Assembly (NCBI GenBank): GCA_029465975.1 | Contig: CM055737.1 | Coordinates: forward strand, 12,737,459-12,801,458 | Direction: 5' to 3' | Length of the DNA stretch: 64,000 nt | From: Dallia pectoralis | Taxonomy: Eukaryota > Chordata > Actinopteri > Esociformes > Umbridae | Shown: positions 55,216 to 64,000 of the stretch, piece by piece | Numbering within the stretch: position 1 is the stretch's first letter | Layout of the letters: each line of letters opens with the position of its first letter | Notes under the pieces: generated by a model | What the model saw: only the letters and a program-made list of their open reading frames with translations | The model's database searches: none | Told to the model about the DNA's origin: nothing | Translations under genes and position numbers: made by a program

Positions 55216-58110
55216 TTTATATATTGCGTTTAAGTGTATTACTATACACTATATTTGCAGGCCGATGCTTAGCTCTGATAAAGACCAATTCTTATCTGAA
55301 AAATAAAAATGTATAATAGTAAAAATTTTATAAGCACGGTAAATGTACAGAACCACCCCTAAATAATGTTTTCCTTATAATATCGTGAAAATATTTTTTT
55401 TTACAGTAGAAATATTGAAGTAACTACATCGAGAGAATTAAACTGATAAATAATATAAATAAAATATGTTGTTTCCAATAACAATGTATCTTATTACTAA
55501 TGGTAGGTGGGTTAGTAGGGGTTAGGCTAGATGAATGTAATAACTGTTTAAACATTATTTGTACATCACAAAAATTGACCACATTAGACATTGGAATGCA
55601 AACATCTGTAACTTTCAAGCCCACGAGTTGCCAAGGCCGTTTCTACGGAGACCAGTGCAGTGACATCCACGCTCTGCCAGGCTTGAAACAGAACGATTAA
55701 AACACTAATAATTAACATTATGCAAAACATTTATTTCTTGATTTATTCAGGTTCCAGTTTATACGGGCAAATTGGATCGACGATTTGTCTTCGGTATACA
55801 TACTTAATATTCAGAATGAGTTTAAATTCTATATTAAATGAATAAACAAATAAATCACCTCACACCTAATTTCCCTAATTATATTAGAAAGGACTAACTG
55901 TACAAATTGTGCAGAGTATAAAGCCCTATTAACCTGGTACAGCTTTCATTTGGGTAGTTCAAAATGTCCATCTATTTTCATTTATGCAAAAACAAAAACA
56001 TGATTATAGATTTGACACTTGACATGGATTCCACAAATAAAACCCTTGACTTTCCTGGCTTAATAAAAACGCATTGTGACCCCAGTGCTGCCAGTAACGC
56101 GCCAAACATGCCGGCAGGAAAAGTCTCTGCTTGTTGGGAACAACGTGGAGTTTCGGGATTCACAGTGAGTGAGGCGTAGTGGTGTGAATCATCACAATAA
56201 ATTAGTTTGCGTTTAAGTACATTTTTTAAATAGATCATATTTTGGATCTGGCCCCAAGGGGATCGTGGTGGGCAGGGTAATATAAATACAGACATGCAGT
56301 TTCTCCAGCTACTCCCTCATTAGCTGTCTCTGAGTGAGGTTCTGACGCCCACTTACATGTTGTAGCTATGTACAAGTAGGTACACATGCATATATACATT
56401 TTTTTTTAATTCCCAAAAGGGGGATACTATGGGAATATTAATTTTCCCGAGGAACGTACGAGTGCATCGTAGATATACAGTATGTCGTGTAAATGTATTC
56501 AAATCCCTGTTTAATTCCAGCATTTTACTGAATTACCAAAAGTACATCAAAATGTTCTCCTGTTTGATATCTTATTTAAACATAAATACATAAATACTTA
56601 ACATCCGTCATTCTAATGGGACATTTTATCAATGTGAGATTTTAAGAGTACCCAAACCCTACAAATGAATATTGTCCCGCTACAAAGTGACTTTTTTCTT
56701 AAGCTTACGTATTTTCATCGGCCGAAGCAGGTTTTCTTGCACTATTTATCTGTAACATCCCTTGCTTTAACCCCAGTACCTATTGTTGATAAGCATTTTA
56801 CTTCTTTTTGAGCTATTGTATTTCGTTTTAAGACATCACTGTGTAGATTGTGTGTTATGTCCACATACAATATCTGCAGGATATCTGCAGGTATAATAAA
56901 CATTTTAATTAGTATAACCTGTTGAACATCCAACAAAAATATTGTCAAATTGATTGCGCAAATATGAAACATATATTTTAACAATATAGTTTGTATTAAT
57001 AGTCGTATAAAAAAGCAAGTTCGAATAAATGGCTAAGACCCACAATGCTTAGCAGCTGATTTTACATTATCTTTACAATAGCCCAACTATTTCTGAACAT
57101 GTTGTTGCACAAATATGTTAATATTTACACTTGTTATAATAGCCACCAGTGTTGGAGCTAACCTACACAATGCCCTTGCTAGCGCATTAGCCAAAAGGAA
57201 TTTATAGCTAGCTATGTATTTAGCAATTAGCCGTAGCATTGATACTGTTACACACTTGCCAACTTTCCTTTTGAACTGACATTTTGCAGAGATGAAGATT
57301 CACAAAACAAATATTATAGTAAAGAAAGACATATTTAGAAGAATCAGTGATGCTTTGGATATATCTGCTGATGTCATGTGGAGAGACTCTTGGTGGACTT
57401 CAGTTTTCCATAAACGATGTTTGTGCTAAATAAGAGAGAGAAATACCCACAACCCTTTTAAGTTTTGTTGACATTTTAAAAGTTTGCATAAAGGTTTGGC
57501 CATCGCTCTTCGCGGAAGGGGCATTTGAAACTGTTTTGATAGATGACAACACAGTTAATCAACTCCAGCGGCATCTAAAAATATTTATGTCAGCTAATTG
57601 AGTGCAACAAAAGAACGTGTTAGCATTTAGGGAGCCCCTGTAGTGACACTGTGAGACACACTAGGAGTGGCTTACTAAGAGTGAACATAGTCTGGCACAC
57701 TTAACATCATCTCTACTAGTCAACTCATGATAGCTTATTTTTTTTCAAGGGGTATATATATCTATATGCACTTTTATTTAGTTGGCTGTATCCACACTGA
57801 AGTGTACTGTTGCATTATTCTGTAGAATCTTGCACCTCTTTTTGAACATGGAGCAATTTTATTTTTTATGATTTTTCCTCTATGACATATCCAAACTATT
57901 TTTCCTCATCGCCCACTCTAGTATCTATGCAGATCATTGGAACATCAAATCACAACACAATCTCAGTGTTGAATCTATAGTGGTGTCTGAACAGCCAACA
58001 TACTGTATCTTAAAAAATCATTTGGGCGGTATCCAGACATATTGCCTTACTATAATAATGTTCCATTCTATTCACCCTAAATTATCTATTTTTGTGAATC
58101 CTACCCCATG
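55216..58110. other. AT-rich unique sequence, no gene recognised
   Basis: Nearly 2.9 kb of AT-rich sequence with only short open frames. 55630-55800 is a less AT-rich island containing 'aacactaataattaac'. No recognised repeat family, RNA or coding segment. Confidence 0.45.
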
Positions 58111-58235
58111 AGGGCTGTAGCCGGCCAATGTCCTGTTCTACATGATCATTAATTGCCCCCATCTGGGGTCTCGGGTCTCAATATGTCACTAATTAGAGGG
58201 TTGCAATTAAAATACATATTGTGGAACTGGCTTTG
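58111..58235. other. Candidate regulatory block with TAATTA cores
   Basis: 'gatcattaattgccccc' (58143), 'gtcactaattagagg' (58186) and 'tgcaattaaaat' (58202) lie within 70 bp of moderate-GC sequence set in an AT-rich background. The call is inference from motif density. Confidence 0.25.
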
Positions 58236-59639
58236 AGGGCCACAGTTGAATACCACGGGTGTACACTCTGAGGAAAAACTTGACATGAAACGAAGGATAG
58301 TGTGTGCCGACAGAACGGGAAATCAACTACTTCATATACACCATATGTATATTTAAAATGTCAAATATCCAGACATCACCCACTAGAAAATGGAGATTAC
58401 AAAAACAGTCAGTATCAAAGCTCAATTAGATGAGACGCGTCACTGCCGTGCTGCAGGAGGACGACGTAAATACACAAAACCATTTTCGATAAAAAGACGA
58501 AGGGTGCTGGAAATAAAAAAAGAGGTATTTAGAGAAGAGAGAAGAAAAAATGATTTAGAAAGTAGCAGGGAATATAAATATCAAAGGAGAGACATGGAGA
58601 TTCTCTTCCCTAACTTCTCTTCTTCTTGCATCTCTCACTCTCTCTCACTCACTCTCTCTCGCTCTCTCTCTCTGTTAGCTTAGAAAGTATGGTTGGAAAT
58701 TCCTAGGTAACAAAAAGTGCTAGTCAAATTTTCCTAATCCATAGGTTTTATTAACAGATTAGTCTAAATAAGGTGTTGTGCCAGATGTGAAGCAGGACTG
58801 CGAACGCCAGATGAGACATTGCTGTCAGTGAAGCCTGTAACGTGTTAAGATAACAATTTGAGCAACAGTCTTAGACAAGGAAGCCAAAAGAGTTGGAATG
58901 TCTTCCTTTTGTGGGTGTGTTCACGTGCAGAACATCTTTAACACTTCTTCAACTTTTCAATGCAGCTTTATGATCGCAACACAGTTGGATTCCAACCAGG
59001 TGATGGTCGTTTACACAAGGGGACCTGGTCATAGTTTTCAGATGTAAAAACGGAAGCATAGAGCTCTAATTATTGTGGGGGGGGGTGATGTATCTGCTTT
59101 TTACTACCCTGCCCCCCCACACACACACACACACTCACAATTAATAGAGCACTATGCAGACATTTGAAAGCCCCCACGAACATGAAACTCACTGCCGGGG
59201 CCCCTTGTTTTCAGACATACAGTGAGGCATCGACTGTGTTCATTCTCCGTTCTCCCTGTCAATATCTGTCTCTCGTTCCCAGTCAGCCTGTTCTCGGGGC
59301 GTTGTTTCTCCAGCGAACTGGAAGACGTGTGCGTAGGGCAATGCATTTGTCACACAGCTTTACCCATTAGCAGCGCAGAAGTAATGCTTCACCTTTTGAT
59401 TTTGAGGAGGAGTACACAGGATTTGTCAGGGGAGACGGGAAGGTGCTTTATTGCTCCAAATTTCATCACAGTTAAGGCTTATGGGGAACGGGGTATAATC
59501 GTTGTCCTATAAATGTCTCTATGTAGATTACATGCTTCTTGCCTGGCTAAGCCTGGTAATTGATGAACTCCTATGCTGATGTTTTTATATTACTTGTAAT
59601 TTGTTTATTAATTAAGATAACACTTATTTTGGGACCTCA
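58236..59639. other. Unique sequence, no gene recognised
   Basis: CT-rich at 58615-58675, G-run 59079-59087 and a CA run at 59119-59133. The basic 97-codon plus frame 58390-58683 has no recognised domain. Confidence 0.45.
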
Positions 59640-59965
59640 ACCAAGTAAACACGATTATGTGCTCTGCGGGCTGAGAGCCGTGCGAGCGCTCCTGGAGCGG
59701 CGTCTGCCAGTGAATATGTGGAAGCCTTCAGAGAACCTTAATTCATGCACCATAATGCTAAAAATAAACAGTCGCGCACGATTAACTCTTCGACGTCTAC
59801 GCACATTACTGAGCTGTTAAAAAAAGTGAGCGAAATGATTATCAAGGACGGAATTCTCTGACACAAAAGAGGATATTCGCAGAAGTGTAATAGTTTTTCT
59901 ATTTCTAGTGAATGTGCTGCGGCGAAGCCGTGCATTATTATCAGCTATTGTGAAGGGAAACGTAA
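59640..59965. other. Candidate conserved non-coding block
   Basis: CpG-retaining unique sequence ('gctgagagccgtgcgagcgc' at 59669, 'cagtcgcgcacgatt' at 59770) with 'accttaattcatgcacc' and 'gtgcattattatcagc' AT cores, in an AT-rich neighbourhood. All frames contain stops. No RNA gene was recognised. Confidence 0.28.
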
Positions 59966-60869
59966 AACCCCAGAACTTCTTCTGTTAAACTGTGATAACA
60001 GCATCAAAAGACTTGATGTCTATTTTTAAATCAGAAAAATTATAATTGATCAGTAAATATCTTTACCATACTGACAAACTACAAGTACTTATTGTAGTTG
60101 TATATTTAATAATCACCTGTGATAAAATAAATTGTCAACAAACATTACAGTAATAACATATGTCTGTTGTTGGCTTGGCCTACCACAAGCTGTGTGCAAA
60201 AAGGATACAATTACGTTATTTTGAGATTAAAATAAGCATAGTATTACAGAATAACATATTTCTCTGACGATTCCAATCAAAAGATCTTTGGTTGAAGGAA
60301 ACTGATTGTGTTATTCAAGTTTCCCACACAGAGAAGACAGAGGAATTTCCATGAAAAACAAATATGTACAGAATGCTATACACAACATGCTTGGGTTACA
60401 TATATTAGGATGTTCTACATGGCTCTGGGACTTGAATCGTTTTGATATCTGGATGGCAGGGAGATAAAACTGTAAATGTGACCTCAGCTCTGCAGAGCAC
60501 ACGCCTGTAGGAGGACTCAGAGAGAGGTACGGGAACAGTTAAAAGGACAAGAACACAAAGTCACAGGAAGGAAGAGTAATAACACTCAAATACAGCCGGG
60601 ACTTGATTGATGCTGGACTATATTTGAAGATCAGTGGCAGCTTTGTGATGGCAAGACCTTGAGGTCAGTGTGTGTGTGTCAGTTTGTGTGTGTGTGTGTG
60701 TGTGTGTGTGCATGTCTGTGTGTCCATAGGCTGTTCTTCCTTGCAGGGAGCAGAAGCTGCAGTCACCATCAGACTACAGGGAGATCAGATTTGAGCAGAA
60801 AATAACATGCTCCATTTGGCCTGTGAGTGGATTCACTGATGCAGAAGAGAAGAACTCCATGATGATGGC
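59966..60869. other. Unique sequence with (TG)n at 60669-60722
   Basis: AT-rich to about 60300, then ordinary. No gene was recognised. Confidence 0.45.
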
Positions 60870-61170
60870 CAGGTGGAGGCACGAGGTGGGGAACAAGGTG
60901 GGGCACGAGGTGGGGGAACAAGGTGGGGAAACTAGGTGTGGGATTGGGGTGGGGGCACAATGTGGGGGCACGAGGTGGGGAACAAGGTGGGGTAACTAGG
61001 TGTGGGATTGGGGTGGGGGCACAATGTGGGGGCACGAGGTGGTGAACAAGGTGGGGTAACTAGGTGTGGGATTGGGATGGGGACACGAGGTGGGGAACAA
61101 GGTGGGGAAACTAGGTGTAGGATTGGGGTGGGGGCACTAGGTGGGGGAACTAGGAGTGGGATTGGGGTGG
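60870..61170. repeat. G-rich minisatellite, about 62-65-bp units
   Basis: Four to five diverged units with 'gcacgaggtggggaacaagg' then 'taggtgtgggattggggtgg'. Frequent G4-G5 runs on the plus strand give G-quadruplex potential. Confidence 0.88.
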
Positions 61171-61171
61171 G

Positions 61172-61174
<3 letters not shown>

Positions 61175-61236
<62 letters not shown>
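61175..61236. repeat. (TG)n microsatellite
   Basis: Uninterrupted TG run of about 60 bp, directly after the G-rich array. Confidence 0.95.
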
Positions 61237-61237
<1 letters not shown>

Positions 61238-61304
61238 GATGGGTGATGTGTTCAGCTGTTGCCTCACACAGAAGCATGGAGCCGGGCTGTTTCTTCTGGT
61301 CATG

Positions 61305-61352
61305 GCCGACGCCTAAGCCTCCGACGCCTAAGCCTCCAACGCCTAAGCCTCC
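61305..61352. repeat. 15-bp repeat, 3 units
   Basis: Three copies of 'cgcctaagcctccga' (last ones 'ccaac'/'ccaca'). Confidence 0.85.
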
Positions 61353-62334
61353 ACATCCAACCAACAGCACATTACAGTCATTACACCAGAAAGACAGCAG
61401 AGATCGGGAATGGAGCTAGGTGGGGACAGCTGCAGAGCCTCTGAGCACGTGACCTCTGAACTCTGGGGTTATAACATGGGACATAGGCTACAGTCATCAA
61501 AGGCTGACAATCATATTTTCTGAGGAAATACTGAGACCAATATTATTTGGAATTGTGACATGTAAATATATATAATATCTACCGTTAGTAAAGTTAGTGT
61601 AAAAAGGAATAAAAACAGATGAGTAGTAGGAGAAAATGTTTAAAACAGCAGTCTCTCCCTCCGTACCTCGAAAGAAACCAGAGTTTGAGAGAGGGGCTGA
61701 AATGCCTGATATTCCCGTCTAGCAGCACATATTGGCAAAATGAAGCCAGTGTGCAGACATTACCACACACACACAACCACACTCAGACACAACAACACCC
61801 ACATCCGCACGAACCCGCACGCAATCCTCAGTGCTAGACCTCTTTACAGCTCTCACCGAGGGAAGTGTGCTGGGGAAGCACTTTGATGTGGCAACACCGA
61901 GGTCAGAGTGAACAGTCGGTGCGGCGCTCAATTCCATCCCCCCACAACAATTCCCTTCGCATTGTTACTGTCTTGAGTTCGCGATCCCGTCGTCAAAACA
62001 GAACGGGAAATGAATCCAGCAGCCTGATATATGAATACGAAGGGAAATGGATGAACGCCATGTTTAAAGCTGCAGTCACCGAACTGCCTTAAAAGACGCC
62101 GCTCGCAGGCTAGATTTAAAGGTTCCCGTCATCCATTTAGTGCGTTCTGTTCCTAGAACCAGGGGGAAAAGGCGAAGGGTCTTTAACCAGCACATAAACT
62201 AATCTCAAATGTCATGTCTTATTAGAGGTAAATAGGAGGAAACGCCTCGCTCACTAACCCAGCCGAGTCAATGAATTTCTCAAAATTGTATGATAATTCA
62301 TTCAATTACTCTTTAGACATTTAAATGATGTGGT
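61353..62334. other. Unique sequence, candidate regulatory DNA in part
   Basis: 61900-62300 is moderate-GC, CpG-retaining unique sequence with TAAA/TAAT words and no simple repeats. Short open frames lack domains. No gene was recognised. Confidence 0.3.
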
Positions 62335-62430
62335 GTGGGTGGGTGAGATGGTTTGGTCCGACTGAGTGGGAGGGGACTGAGTGGAGGGGACTGAGGGGAG
62401 GGGACTGAGGGGAGGGGGGGATTGGGGAGT
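62335..62430. repeat. G-rich degenerate repeat
   Basis: Four copies of 'ggggactgagtggagg'-type units, variable length. Confidence 0.75.
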
Positions 62431-63880
62431 AATCCCGCACTTGATATTACACTCCCTCCAGAGGGTTTTTAAGAGCTCCATATCTCAGCATGAAGACTGT
62501 TAAGACTTCTCCTCCGTTTACATCTCAGACACCCGCCCCCCCCCACATTCTCTCTCTCTTTCTCTCTCTCTCCCTCTCTATTTCTCACACACACACACAC
62601 GCATGCACGTTCACACACGCACGCACACGCACATGCAAACACACGAAGACATGCGAAAAAATGTAAAAATAAATTAGCACAAAAATCCACACTAAAAATA
62701 TGAGTCTGAATAAGCTCAAACATGCTATGCTCATCTAAAGCCACCCACACAAAAGCACACCACGAGCCCCCACCCCCCGCGCGTCTATCACACTTTCTTT
62801 CTTGCTTTTGCTCTCTCTATTTCTCACTCTCTCACACACACACACACACACCATTCCCCCTGCTTTTCTGGGAGAAGGACAATAAAAAGACCCTCCGCTC
62901 TCCTCAACCTCTGACCCTTGACCCCTCGAGTTCTCCTGGAGGAGGGAGTGAGGAGGAGAGCAGGGGGTCGGGGCCTGAGAACCACGTCTCTGTCTGAACA
63001 CACTGCATCATGGATAAGCTCCCCCTCTAGTGTTCACAGCCGTGTCCTCCTCTGTACTAAGGCGCTGGTCTGAAAGCTCTCCCAGTCTGAGGCGTTCTGT
63101 GAAGAGGAACGTGTATTCGCCCCAGTCATCCACTGATGTAGAAAGCTCTGGTAACTTTACACAAAACAAGATAGTAAATGTTAAATGAATGTCCATGCAG
63201 AACGGTAAGTTCCAGCTTGTTTAGCCCTTGGTTTGGTGTTAATTAGCGTTTCTGATTAGACAAGGAACTGTACATAGCATTTACACATTATTTGAGGAAT
63301 GTAAAGCAAACGCGACTCGTTTTTACAATTAAATAATATTAGAGTAAAATTTAGAGAGAAAGCAATGTAGCAATGCGCTAAACTTGGGACCTGTCATGAC
63401 GCCACAGTGAGTATTCCTGTCGTCTAGCCGTAGTGCATTTGTCTACGGGGTGACGTTTGTCTAGGGTTCTACAACGCAGGGACCAGCTAGCTTAGCTTAG
63501 CATAGCCTGCGGATATGCTAATCACCATCTTTCTGTCTCCCTATATGAACGCGGGCTTCCCTCGACAACCATCGCCAAGGCGAGACGGAGGGATCGAAGA
63601 AGGGCAGCAGGAGAAAATAGCAGCCCACCGATAATCTTCTACTTTGTCTCCGTAAACGAAAGGCATTCGGGTTCTCATGTAGACAAGTCATTTTGTAGGA
63701 GCCACTAAAGCCCCACTGGGCCCAGAGAGAGCGTACATCGCGGGCCGCTCATTTCAAAGATCTTTTGCAATCAGTAACACAATGGAGGCCCTCATTTTAT
63801 GCTGCTACATCATAAAAGTGCTTCCTTTGTTACATTTCCATCCTTAAAAGGGTCTTAATCCTTCTTCTTTCAGCCGAGTC
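62431..63880. other. Unique sequence with CT and CA simple repeats
   Basis: CT-rich 62550-62587, CA 62588-62645 and CA 62834-62852. 63400-63880 is unique with a 'gctagcttagcttagcatag' near-repeat at 63487. No gene was recognised. Confidence 0.45.
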
Positions 63881-64000
63881 TATGGCAAATTCCACAGGGA
63901 CATCCCATTCGCTGCGAGGGCTGGAGTGACCCACTCAAAAACCAGCATGCAATGCTTTGAGCCTTTCTTCGGCTGCCACTCTCCTGAGAACATTAAATCG
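63881..64000 (+). other. Possible partial exon or conserved element at right edge
   Basis: After a pyrimidine tract ending 'ccttcttctttcag' (a fair 3' splice-acceptor match, AG at 63873-63874), one frame stays open for about 41 codons to the window end (RVYGKFHRDIPFAARAGV onward). I do not recognise the protein. 41 open codons can occur by chance, and the block may equally be a non-coding conserved element. Confidence 0.18.

Noticed and set aside
58390..58683. 97-codon Lys/Arg-rich frame
   Set aside because: AT-rich composition and a CT-repeat tail account for it; no domain.

Overview
This is vertebrate nuclear DNA, almost certainly from a teleost fish. It contains a Rex3 retrotransposon (an RTE-clade LINE characteristic of fishes), several decayed Tc1/mariner-like transposons, a solo LTR, and fragments of a 'tagtgcactatatag / ccatttgggac' palindromic interspersed repeat that I know as very common in salmonid-type genomes. 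Together these point to Salmoniformes/Esociformes. That placement is inference from recalled repeat families, not from any host gene. I found no intact host protein-coding gene, rRNA or tRNA. The window reads as a gene desert or very large intron/intergenic region.

Tandem repeats dominate. By hand tally about 19-20 kb (roughly 30%) is micro- or minisatellite. Major arrays are: a 45/56-bp array at 3.3-4.1 kb; a 50-bp array at 5.6-6.5 kb, split by a retroelement insertion; a 27-bp array at 9.2-10.2 kb; a different 27-bp array of about 95 units at 10.5-13.1 kb; C-rich 14.9-15.5 kb; 16-bp G-rich 18.8-19.3 kb; 45-bp 20.3-21.5 kb; 30-bp 27.7-28.2 kb; 40-bp x23 at 29.2-30.1 kb; 32-bp 31.8-32.9 kb; a 1.3-kb CA/CG array at 33.7-35.0 kb; a 2.8-kb CTGT/CTGG/CTAT array at 42.4-45.2 kb with a 968-bp higher-order repeat; TG arrays at 46 and 48 kb; and a 48-bp x11 array at 50.9-51.5 kb. 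Many periods are multiples of three (12, 15, 18, 27, 30, 45, 48), so they give long repetitive open frames on both strands. These are not genes.

Mobile elements: a near-full-length but frameshifted Rex3 copy on the minus strand (22371-25750) flanked by an imperfect 12-bp target-site duplication; a 369-bp solo LTR (49624-49992) with a perfect 5-bp duplication; three copies of one Tc1-like family (8.4, 40.7 and 50.0-51.6 kb); and part of a second Tc1-like family at 51.6-51.9 kb. In two of the three family-A copies, a 48-bp (16-codon) piece near the transposase C-terminus is tandemly amplified (3x and 11x, always in frame). The third copy has it once. This is the most unusual observation in the window.

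The remaining unique sequence, especially 18.2-18.8, 28.2-28.5, 35.3-37.0, 54.5-55.2, 58.1-58.2, 59.6-60.0 and 61.9-64.0 kb, has the texture of regulatory non-coding DNA: moderate GC, CpG retained, clusters of TAAT homeodomain cores, no simple repeats. These are candidates only. Conservation cannot be judged from one sequence.
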